In this document: piece after piece, positions 44,983 through 52,152 of the stretch
Layout of the letters: each line of letters opens with the position of its first letter
Numbering within the stretch: position 1 is the stretch's first letter
Origin: Pseudomonas piscis
Lineage (GTDB): Bacteria > Pseudomonadota > Gammaproteobacteria > Pseudomonadales > Pseudomonadaceae
Direction: 5' to 3'
Length of the DNA stretch: 64,000 bases
Assembly (NCBI RefSeq): GCF_009380155.1
Contig: NZ_WHUV01000001.1
Location: 1,488,001-1,552,000, forward strand
Position numbers and translations under genes: made by a program
The notes under the pieces: generated by a model
What the model was told of the DNA's origin: nothing
The model's database searches: none
The model's input: only the letters and a program-made list of their open reading frames with translations

Positions 44983-45390
44983 TCAGTGCTTGCTGTCCTG
45001 GTCGGAGAGCGCCAGCAGCTGTTTTTCCTGGTTCCAGTCGAAGGGCTCGTCGTTCTGCTCGGCCTCGTAGCGCCGTTCCTCGAGGGCCTGGAACAGGTCG
45101 ATTTCCTCGTCGGGCATGTAGTGCAGGCAGTCGCCGGCGAAGTACCACAGCAGGTCGCGCGGCACCAGGTGGGCGATCTGTGGGTAGCGTTGCATGATCT
45201 GGCACAGCAGGTCCTGGCCCAGGTACTGGCTTTCGATCGGATCGATTGGCAGCGAGGCGCGCAGTTCATCGAAGCGCTCCAGGAACAGCGCGTGGCTTTC
45301 TTCGGGAACCTGTTCGGCTTCTCCCACGGCCACCAGGATGCTGCGCAGGTGGTCCAGCAGGACGAGATGATCGGCGACGGCGTTGGACAT
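44983..45390 (-). CDS. Conserved hypothetical protein (PA2816-like)
   Basis: This is a 135-aa acidic, cytoplasmic, helical protein (MSNAVADHLVLLDHLRSILVAVG...IAHLVPRDLLWYFAGDCLHYMPDEEIDLFQALEERRYEAE). It has no known domain that I can name. The start at 45390 is supported by GAGGA 9 nt upstream. It lies downstream of fadE on the same strand with a MITE-like repeat between; the same neighbour order occurs in other Pseudomonas from memory. Confidence 0.82.
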   Translation of the reverse strand: MSNAVADHLVLLDHLRSILVAVGEAEQVPEESHALFLERFDELRASLPIDPIESQYLGQDLLCQIMQRYPQIAHLVPRDLLWYFAGDCLHYMPDEEIDLFQALEERRYEAEQNDEPFDWNQEKQLLALSDQDSKH

Positions 45391-45412
45391 GACAGGGTCC
45401 TCAAGAGCAAAA

Positions 45413-45443
45413 CGGGCGCGGGAGTATATAGCTCCCGCGCCCG
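45413..45443. promoter_or_regulatory. 12-bp stem-loop in leader of the PA2816-like gene
   Basis: A perfect 12-bp stem (CGGGCGCGGGAG / CTCCCGCGCCCG) has a 7-nt loop TATATAG, 23 bp before the start codon. On the minus strand the loop region reads TATACT, a -10-like hexamer. It may be a leader hairpin, or a promoter embedded in a palindrome. Confidence 0.4.
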
Positions 45444-45478
45444 GTTTCATAATCGACCAGCCCAAGGGCGGTCGCCTG

Positions 45479-45618
45479 GCAGGCCATCGAAAAACTACCT
45501 GCGTTGCCATCGCTGCGTTAAAGCCCGGTCAAAATGCTCATTTACCACTCGTAAACTGCGCTTTTTCGCCTGTTTTGCCTTGCGCTGGCTGTCTCGCTTA
45601 CCTCTTTCAACGGCCTGC
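45479..45618. repeat. MITE-like intergenic repeat abutting fadE stop codon
   Basis: A 140-bp segment bounded by imperfect 16-bp inverted repeats: GCAGGCCATCGAAAAA (45479-45494) and, complemented, GCAGGCCGTTGAAAGA (45603-45618). The interior (TGCGTTGCCATCGCTGCG, TGCTCATTTACCACTCGTAA) matches my memory of a repeat common between genes of fluorescent pseudomonads. It has no coding capacity, so it would be mobilised in trans. The last base is also part of the fadE stop codon. Confidence 0.65.
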
Positions 45619-48065
45619 TAGCGGATCTTGCCTTCGCTCAAGGTCAACTCTTCCTTGGCGAAGTCATCCACATCGATGACTTTGCGCCGCGCTGCTTCGG
45701 CCGCGTGCAGGCTTTGCGCCTCGGCTGCCTGCAGGACACCGGCCTCCAGCGCGGCGTCGATGATCGACTCGCCGGCAGCAGGCTTGAACTGGCCGCTTTT
45801 CAACGCCTCGTGCAGGCGCTTGTACTGCGGGTGCGCGGCGCTGAGCAGTTCGCTGGCATGCTGCAGGGCACCTACCGGATCGTCCGCCGCTTGTGGGCGG
45901 TAGCAGCCGGCCAGCACCGCTTCCAGGGCAGGGTCGCCCTTGGCCCGGCCGACGATCGCCGCCACTTCGGCGTCCAGTTGGTCCGAAGGGCCGGTATGGC
46001 GCCGGCCGAAGGGAAACACCAGGACCCGCAGCAGGCAGCCGAAGGTGCGGCTGGGGAAGTTGCGCAGCAGTTCGTCCAGGGCTCGTTCCGAGTGGCCAAG
46101 GCTTTCTTCCATGGCCCAGGCCAGCAGCGGTTGCAGGTACTCCGGCGAGTCCAGGTCGTGGTAGCGCTTGAGCGCCGCCGAACCCAGGTACAGGTGGCTC
46201 AGCACATCGCCCAGGCGTGCGGACAGGCGCTCGCGGCGCTTGAGTTCGCCACCCAGGAGCATCATCGACAGGTCGGCGAGCAGGGCGAAGGCCGCGGCCT
46301 GGCGGTTCAAGGCGCGGAAGTAGCCCTGGCTGAGGCTGTCCCCCGGGGCTTTTTCAAAGCGGCCCAGGCCCAGGTTCAGCACCAGGGTGCTGGCGGCGTT
46401 ACTCACGGCGAAGCCGATGTGCTTGAGCAGCAGGGCATCGAACTCCTTCAGGGCCTGGTCATGGTCCTCGCGCCCGGCCAGGGCCATTTCCTTGAGCACG
46501 AAGGGATGGCAGCGGATCGCTCCCTGGCCGAAGATCATCAGGTTGCGCGACAGGATGTTGGCGCCTTCCACGGTGATGAAGATCGGCGCGCCCTGCCAGT
46601 TGCGGCCCAGGTAGTTGTTGGGCCCCATGATGATGCCCTTGCCGCCGTGCACGTCCATGGCGTGGCCGATGCATTCGCGGCCGCGCTCGGTGAGGTGGTA
46701 CTTGAGGATCGCCGACAGCACCGAGGGTTTTTCCCCCAGGTCCACGGCATTGGCGGTGAGCATGCGCGCGCTGTCCATCAGCCAGGCATTGCCGCCGATG
46801 CGCGCCAGGGCTTCCTGGATGCCTTCGAAGGCCGCCAGCGGCACGTTGAACTGCTCACGTACCTGAGCGTACTGGCCGGTGACCAGGCTGGTGAACTTGG
46901 CGGCGCCGGTGCCCACTGCCGGTAGCGAGATGGAGCGTCCCACCGACAGGCAGTTCATCAGCATCATCCAGCCCTTGCCGAGCATCTCCTGGCCGCCGAT
47001 GAGGAAGTCCAGGGGGATGAACACGTCTTTGCCGGAGTTGGGGCCATTCATGAAGGCGGCGCCCAGGGGCAGATGGCGGCGGCCGATTTCCACCCCGGGG
47101 GTGTCGGTGGGGATCAAGGCCAGGCTGATGCCCAGGTCCTCTTCGTCGCCCAGCAGGTGGTCCGGGTCATGGGCCTTGAAGGCCAGGCCCAGCAGGGTGG
47201 CGACCGGCCCCAGGGTGATGTAGCGCTTTTCCCAGTTCAGGCGCAGGCCGAGGGTTTCCTGTCCTTGCCACTGGCCCTTGCAGATGATCCCGGTGTCCGG
47301 CATGGCGCCGGCGTCGGAGCCGGCCAGGGGGCCGGTCAGGGCGAAGCAGGGAATGTCGTCGCCCCGGGCCAGGCGCGGCAGGTAGTGGTTGCGCTGTTCG
47401 TCGGTGCCGTAGTGCAGCAGCAGTTCGGCCGGGCCCAGGGAGTTGGGGACCATGACCGTGGAGGCCAGGTCGCCGCTACGGGTCGCCAGCTTCATTGCCA
47501 CCTGGGAGTGGGCGTAGGCCGAGAAGCCCTTGCCGCCGTACTCCTTGGGAATGATCAGGGCGAAGAAACCATGCTCCTTGATATGTGCCCAGGCCTCCGC
47601 AGGCAGGTCCATCTGCTGGCCGATCTGCCAGTCGCTGACCATGGCGCAGAGCTCTTCGGTGGGACCATCGATGAAGGCTTGTTCTTCCTCGGTGAGCTGG
47701 ACCTTGGGGTAGGCCAGCAGGGTGTTCCAGTCAGGACGCCCGCTGAACAGCTCGCCATCCCACCATACGGTGCCGGCGTCGATGGCGTCGCGCTCGGTTT
47801 GCGACATCGGCGGCAGGACTTTCTGGAACCAGTTGAACAGCGGGGCGCTGAAATGCTTGCGCCGCAGGTCGGGTAGCAACAGGGGCGCGGCCACCGCCGC
47901 CAAGAGCACCCAGCACACCAGTAGCAACCAGCCGGGAGCGTGGCTGAAGATGCCCATGGCCAGCAGGTAGATGGCGACTGCGCCCAGGGCGGGCAACGGA
48001 GCGGTGCGGCGGTGTGCCAGGTAGGCGATGCCTGCCAACAGAACCAGTATCCACAACAACAGCAT
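45618..48065 (-). CDS. fadE: Acyl-CoA dehydrogenase FadE
   Basis: FadE is an 815-aa protein, the same size as E. coli FadE (814 aa), and carries out the first beta-oxidation step. The N-terminus has two membrane segments (LLLWILVLLAGIAYLAH and WLLLVCWVLLAAVAAPLLL). The central ACAD core has IPKEYGGKGFSAYAHSQV, CFALTGPLAGSDAGAMPDTG and AMDVHGGKGIIMGPNNYLG, and the C-terminal DUF1974 extension is typical of FadE. The start at 48065 is set by GGAGG 8 nt upstream; a much longer open frame upstream lacks support. Confidence 0.93.
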   Translation of the reverse strand: MLLLWILVLLAGIAYLAHRRTAPLPALGAVAIYLLAMGIFSHAPGWLLLVCWVLLAAVAAPLLLPDLRRKHFSAPLFNWFQKVLPPMSQTERDAIDAGTVWWDGELFSGRPDWNTLLAYPKVQLTEEEQAFIDGPTEELCAMVSDWQIGQQMDLPAEAWAHIKEHGFFALIIPKEYGGKGFSAYAHSQVAMKLATRSGDLASTVMVPNSLGPAELLLHYGTDEQRNHYLPRLARGDDIPCFALTGPLAGSDAGAMPDTGIICKGQWQGQETLGLRLNWEKRYITLGPVATLLGLAFKAHDPDHLLGDEEDLGISLALIPTDTPGVEIGRRHLPLGAAFMNGPNSGKDVFIPLDFLIGGQEMLGKGWMMLMNCLSVGRSISLPAVGTGAAKFTSLVTGQYAQVREQFNVPLAAFEGIQEALARIGGNAWLMDSARMLTANAVDLGEKPSVLSAILKYHLTERGRECIGHAMDVHGGKGIIMGPNNYLGRNWQGAPIFITVEGANILSRNLMIFGQGAIRCHPFVLKEMALAGREDHDQALKEFDALLLKHIGFAVSNAASTLVLNLGLGRFEKAPGDSLSQGYFRALNRQAAAFALLADLSMMLLGGELKRRERLSARLGDVLSHLYLGSAALKRYHDLDSPEYLQPLLAWAMEESLGHSERALDELLRNFPSRTFGCLLRVLVFPFGRRHTGPSDQLDAEVAAIVGRAKGDPALEAVLAGCYRPQAADDPVGALQHASELLSAAHPQYKRLHEALKSGQFKPAAGESIIDAALEAGVLQAAEAQSLHAAEAARRKVIDVDDFAKEELTLSEGKIR

Positions 48066-48290
48066 ATTCAATCCTCCATGAGGCCAGGGACCCAAAGCAC
48101 CTTCAGAGCTTAGCCGGCGTGCGGCCAAGCGGGTGCCCGGGGCGGTGCGGGGCAGGCTGGCCCTGGCCGGTGAACGTCGGCTGCACATTCCGTCCGGCTG
48201 GGTGAAGCAGGCCATGATCTTTGGCCGAAACGTCGTTATCTCTGTGCTGGATGCCTCTATAGACTCAGGGTTCACCTGGAGGTTATGCCC

Positions 48291-48950
48291 ATGCACGAGT
48301 ACCTGCGTCCCAGCCGCTTCATCGATAGTGACCACCCTGCGGTGGTGGAGTTCGCCGAATCTCATCGCGGTGTCGATCGTGATCCCCGGCAGCAGGCGAT
48401 GAGCCTCTACTACGCGGTGCGCGAGGCCGTGCGCTACAACCCCTATACCTTCAGCCTCGATCCCGGAACCCTGCGCGGCAGCCATGCCCTGGCCACGGGG
48501 GAAAGCTATTGCGTGCCCAAGGCCACCTTGCTGGCCGGTTGTGCCCGGCACTGCGGGATTGCGGCACGCATCGGCCTGGCCGATGTGCGTAATCACTTGT
48601 CGCCCCCGCACCTGCTGGAGTTGTTGCGCAGCGACGTGTTCGCCATGCACGGCTACACCGAGTTGTACCTGGATGGGCGCTGGGTCAAGGCCACGCCGGC
48701 GTTCAACCAGGACCTGTGCGAGCTGTTCGATGTGGCACCGCTGGATTTCGACGGTGTGCAGGACAGCGTGTTCCAGCCCTTCAACCGCCAGGGCGAGCAG
48801 GCGATGGAGTACCTGGTGGACCATGGGCAGTTCGCCGATGTCCCGGAGCACTTCTTTTTCGACCACCTGAAAAAATGCTATCCGCATCTGATCGGCCAGC
48901 CGCAATTCACGGGACTTGGTGATATGCACAGCGATTTGAGTCGCGACTGA
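48291..48950 (+). CDS. Transglutaminase-like cysteine peptidase-fold protein
   Basis: This is a 219-aa protein. GESYCVPKATLLAGCARHCGIAARIGLADVRNHL carries the presumed nucleophile Cys, and HGYTELYLDGRWVKATPAFN carries the presumed catalytic His. In typical members the His is followed by an Asp in a WVxLDPT-like motif; here the segment reads WVKATPAFN. GGAGG lies 8 nt before ATG 48291, which favours it over ATG 48285. It lies divergent from fadE (225-bp spacer). Function unknown. Confidence 0.85.
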   Translation: MHEYLRPSRFIDSDHPAVVEFAESHRGVDRDPRQQAMSLYYAVREAVRYNPYTFSLDPGTLRGSHALATGESYCVPKATLLAGCARHCGIAARIGLADVRNHLSPPHLLELLRSDVFAMHGYTELYLDGRWVKATPAFNQDLCELFDVAPLDFDGVQDSVFQPFNRQGEQAMEYLVDHGQFADVPEHFFFDHLKKCYPHLIGQPQFTGLGDMHSDLSRD

Positions 48951-48992
48951 TCAGGCGTAGACTGCCCCGGCATTCATTACCGAGGGATGGTC

Positions 48993-49616
48993 ATGCTGAA
49001 GATCTGGGGACGCAAGAATTCATCGAATGTCAGGAAGGCGCTGTGGTGCGCCGAAGAGCTGGGGCTGGCCTATGAGTCCCTGGATGCCGGCGGCGCCTTC
49101 GGCGTGGTGGACACCCCGGAGTACCGGGCGCTGAACCCCAACGGGCGGATCCCGATGATCGAGGACGAAGGCTTCGTGCTCTGGGAGTCCAACACCATCG
49201 TGCGCTACCTGCTGGCCCGGCATGCCGCCGGCACGCCCTGGTATCCGACCGACGTGCAGGCCCGGGCCAGCGCCGAGAAGTGGATGGACTGGACCACCTC
49301 GACCTTCGCTGATGTATTCCGTCCCCTGTTCTGGGGGGTGCTGCGCACCCCTTCGGCCGAGCAGGACTGGGTGCGAATCGACGCCGCCAGGAACACCTGT
49401 GCCCAGTTGCTGGAGCGGGTCGACCAGGCCCTGGCGAACCAGCCTTACTTGTCCGGCCAGGAGATCGGCATGGGCGATATTCCCCTGGGCAGCTTCATCT
49501 ACGCCTGGTTCGAGATGCCCATCGAGCGCCCGGCGCTACCCCACCTGCAGGCCTGGTACCAGCGGCTGGCGGCACGGCCGGCCTACCGTCGAGCGGTGAT
49601 GACCGCTTTGACTTAA
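48993..49616 (+). CDS. Glutathione S-transferase
   Basis: This is a 207-aa GST with an N-terminal thioredoxin fold: WGRKNSSNVRKALWCAEELG (active-site Ser/Asn region), NPNGRIPMIEDEGFVLWESNTIVRYL (cis-Pro and ESN glutathione site). The C-domain has YLSGQEIGMGDIPLGSFIYAWF. ATG 48993 is preferred because CGAGGG sits 6 nt upstream; ATG 48987 is too close to it. It is separate from the GST at 13745 and belongs to a different subgroup. Confidence 0.92.
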   Translation: MLKIWGRKNSSNVRKALWCAEELGLAYESLDAGGAFGVVDTPEYRALNPNGRIPMIEDEGFVLWESNTIVRYLLARHAAGTPWYPTDVQARASAEKWMDWTTSTFADVFRPLFWGVLRTPSAEQDWVRIDAARNTCAQLLERVDQALANQPYLSGQEIGMGDIPLGSFIYAWFEMPIERPALPHLQAWYQRLAARPAYRRAVMTALT

Positions 49617-49748
49617 TACCCACTATCGATACGCATGACTGTACTTGCAGGGCGCCGGCCCGCAACATGGCGGGCGTCCGGCAATGTTGCAATCGACCCG
49701 GCCTGCCCTTACCTATAAAACTTCCCCTTCTTGGTGCATGAATCCGAT

Positions 49749-50681
49749 ATGAGTTCCGCTCTGTCCATCCGGCAGCTAACCAAAACCTACGGCAACGGTT
49801 TCCAGGCCCTGAGTGGTATCGATCTGGACGTCGCCGAGGGTGATTTCTTTGCCTTGCTCGGTCCCAACGGGGCCGGTAAATCCACCACCATCGGCATCCT
49901 CTCGACCCTGGTGAACAAGACCAGCGGCACGGTGAATGTCTTCGGCCATGACCTGGACCGCCAGCCGGCCGCGCTCAAGCGCAGCATTGGCGTGGTGCCC
50001 CAGGAGTTCAACTTCAACCAGTTCGAGAAGACCTTCGACATCGTCGTGACCCAGGCCGGCTACTACGGCATCCCGGCGAAGATCGCCAAGGAGCGGGCCG
50101 AGCAGTACCTGACCCAGCTCGGCCTGTGGGACAAGCGCGATGTACCTTCGCGCTCGCTGTCCGGCGGCATGAAGCGCCGGTTGATGATCGCCCGGGCCCT
50201 GGTCCACGAGCCGCGCCTGCTGATCCTCGACGAGCCGACCGCCGGGGTCGACATCGAGCTGCGCCGTTCGATGTGGAGCTTCCTCACCGAGCTCAACCAG
50301 AAGGGCATCACCATCATCCTCACCACCCATTACCTGGAAGAGGCCGAGCAGCTGTGCCGCAACATCGGCATCATCGACCACGGCACCATCGTCGAGAACA
50401 CCAGCATGCGCCAGTTGCTCAGCCAGCTGCATGTGGAAACCTTCCTGCTCGACCTCAAGCATGACTTGCACGTGGTTCCGCAACTGGCCGGCTATCCGAC
50501 CCGCCTGGTGGATAGCCATACCCTGGAGGTCCAGGTGGACAAGGCCGTGGGCATCACGGCCCTGTTCAGCCAGCTGGCGCTGCAGAACATCGAGGTGCTG
50601 AGCCTGCGTAACAAGACCAACCGACTTGAGGAGCTGTTCGTGTCCCTGGTGGAGAAAAACCTGTCGAAGGTGGCGGTATGA
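49749..50681 (+). CDS. ABC transporter ATP-binding protein (YadG-like)
   Basis: This is a 310-aa ABC ATPase with Walker A GPNGAGKST, Q-loop VPQEFNFNQ, signature LSGGMKRR, Walker B LLILDEPTAG and H-loop TTHYLEEAE, in the DrrA/NodI/YadG group of ABC-2 exporters. It overlaps the permease gene by 4 nt (ATGA). The substrate of YadGH-type systems is not established. Confidence 0.94.
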   Translation: MSSALSIRQLTKTYGNGFQALSGIDLDVAEGDFFALLGPNGAGKSTTIGILSTLVNKTSGTVNVFGHDLDRQPAALKRSIGVVPQEFNFNQFEKTFDIVVTQAGYYGIPAKIAKERAEQYLTQLGLWDKRDVPSRSLSGGMKRRLMIARALVHEPRLLILDEPTAGVDIELRRSMWSFLTELNQKGITIILTTHYLEEAEQLCRNIGIIDHGTIVENTSMRQLLSQLHVETFLLDLKHDLHVVPQLAGYPTRLVDSHTLEVQVDKAVGITALFSQLALQNIEVLSLRNKTNRLEELFVSLVEKNLSKVAV

Positions 50682-51457
50682 GTTCGGAGTTCAAGCCCAA
50701 CCTGGTAGCGCTCAACACCATCGTCTACCGCGAGGTCCGGCGCTTCACCCGGATCTGGCCGCAGACCCTGCTGCCGCCGGCCATCACCATGGTCCTGTAC
50801 TTCGTCATCTTCGGTAACCTGATCGGCCGGCAGATCGGCGACATGGGTGGCTTCACCTACATGGAGTACATCGTGCCGGGGCTGATCATGATGTCGGTGA
50901 TCACCAACTCCTACGGCAACGTGGTGTCGAGCTTCTTCGGCAGCAAGTTCCAGCGCTCCATCGAGGAATTGATGGTGTCGCCGGTCTCGCCCCACACCAT
51001 CCTCATCGGCTATACCCTGGGCGGCGTGTTGCGCGGGCTGATGGTGGGGATCATCGTGACCTTGCTGTCGCTGTTCTTCACCAAGCTGCAGGTGCACCAC
51101 CTGGGTGTCACTGTGCTGGTGGTGGTGCTGACGGCCACGATCTTCTCGTTGCTGGGCTTCATCAACGCGGTATTCGCGCGCAACTTCGACGATATCTCGA
51201 TCATCCCGACCTTCGTGCTGACGCCGCTGACCTACCTGGGCGGAGTGTTCTACTCGATCAACCTGCTGCCGCCGTTCTGGCAGACCGTGTCCCTGGCCAA
51301 CCCGGTGTTGCACATGGTCAACTCGTTCCGCTACGGCATCCTCGGGGTTTCGGATATCAGTATCGGCACGGCGATCACGTTCATGCTGGTGGCCACCGCG
51401 GTGCTCTACATAGGCTGTGCCAGGTTGCTGGTCAGCGGGCGCGGCATGCGCCAGTAG
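50678..51457 (+). CDS. ABC-2 type transporter permease (YadH-like)
   Basis: This is a 259-aa inner-membrane protein with six predicted membrane segments. The ABC-2 features are VYREVRRFTRIWPQTLLPPAITMVLYFVIFG, YIVPGLIMMSVITNSY and the C-terminal LTPLTYLGGVFYSINLLPPFWQ. It forms the exporter with the preceding ATPase. A strong terminator follows 16 nt downstream. Confidence 0.94.
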   Translation: MSSEFKPNLVALNTIVYREVRRFTRIWPQTLLPPAITMVLYFVIFGNLIGRQIGDMGGFTYMEYIVPGLIMMSVITNSYGNVVSSFFGSKFQRSIEELMVSPVSPHTILIGYTLGGVLRGLMVGIIVTLLSLFFTKLQVHHLGVTVLVVVLTATIFSLLGFINAVFARNFDDISIIPTFVLTPLTYLGGVFYSINLLPPFWQTVSLANPVLHMVNSFRYGILGVSDISIGTAITFMLVATAVLYIGCARLLVSGRGMRQ

Positions 51458-51472
51458 GCAACTGCCCCATCA

Positions 51473-51510
51473 ACGACAACGGCCTCCCTCGGGAGGCCGT
51501 TGTCGTTTCT
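51473..51510 (+). terminator. Terminator after ABC exporter operon
   Basis: A 16-bp perfect stem (ACGACAACGGCCTCCC and complement) has a 2-nt loop and ends in TTT. It also faces the convergent DUF2062 gene, which ends at 51509, so it serves both strands. Confidence 0.85.
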
Positions 51511-52024
51511 AGCGCCGCTGCAGCTTGCGGCGTTGCCATTGGCGGCCGACCCACCAGCGCCAGTAGAACATGGTCAGGCAGTAGGCCAGGGCGCCCAGGG
51601 CCAGGCCAGCCACCACCGAACCGAGCAGGAAGGGTTGCCAGAGGGTGGCCAGCTGGCTGCTGATCCATTCCCAGGTGAGGCTGTCGGGCAGGGTGCGCGG
51701 CGGCACGTTCATTAGCCAGGCGCCTAGCTGATAGGTGCAGAAGAACACCGGGGGCATGGTGATGGGATTGGTCAGCCATACCAGGCTGACGCTGATGGGC
51801 ATGTTGCCCCGCAACCAGATGGCCAGCACCGCGGCCAGCAACATCTGCATCGGGATCGGGATGAAGGCGGCGAACAGGCCCACGGCCATGGCGCGGGCCA
51901 CGGAGTGCCGGTTGAGGTGCCAGAGGTTGGCGTCATGCAGCAAGGTGCCGAGAAAGCGTAAGGACTTGTGTTCCCGGATGCTGGTGGGATCTGGCATGTA
52001 ACGTTTGAATAAGCGCCGGGGCAT
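51509..52024 (-). CDS. DUF2062 domain-containing membrane protein
   Basis: This is a 171-aa protein. A basic N-terminus (MPRRLFKRYMPDPTSIREHKSLRFLG) is followed by HLNRHSVARAMAVGLFAAFIPIPMQMLLAAVLAIWLRGNMPISVSLVWLTNPITMPPVFF, the DUF2062 signature with two or three membrane segments. The start at 52024 was chosen as the first Met giving this family N-terminus. It is divergent from comEC, an order I recall from other Pseudomonas. Function unknown. Confidence 0.9.
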   Translation of the reverse strand: MPRRLFKRYMPDPTSIREHKSLRFLGTLLHDANLWHLNRHSVARAMAVGLFAAFIPIPMQMLLAAVLAIWLRGNMPISVSLVWLTNPITMPPVFFCTYQLGAWLMNVPPRTLPDSLTWEWISSQLATLWQPFLLGSVVAGLALGALAYCLTMFYWRWWVGRQWQRRKLQRR

Positions 52025-52152
52025 AAGGCTTCTCGGTCGGGTCAAGCGGTAATTATGACTGGATTGTAAACAGGGCAAATTCAGACATTGTGACAAATGA
52101 TAAAGCCATGTCCGGCCGTCCTCGGCTAAGCCAAGGGTAGGGCTCGTCATGG

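Noticed and set aside
45618..48929. FadE read as a 1103-aa protein with a long N-terminal extension
   Set aside because: The extension runs antisense to the transglutaminase-like gene and lacks motifs; GGAGG before ATG 48065 gives the standard 815-aa FadE.
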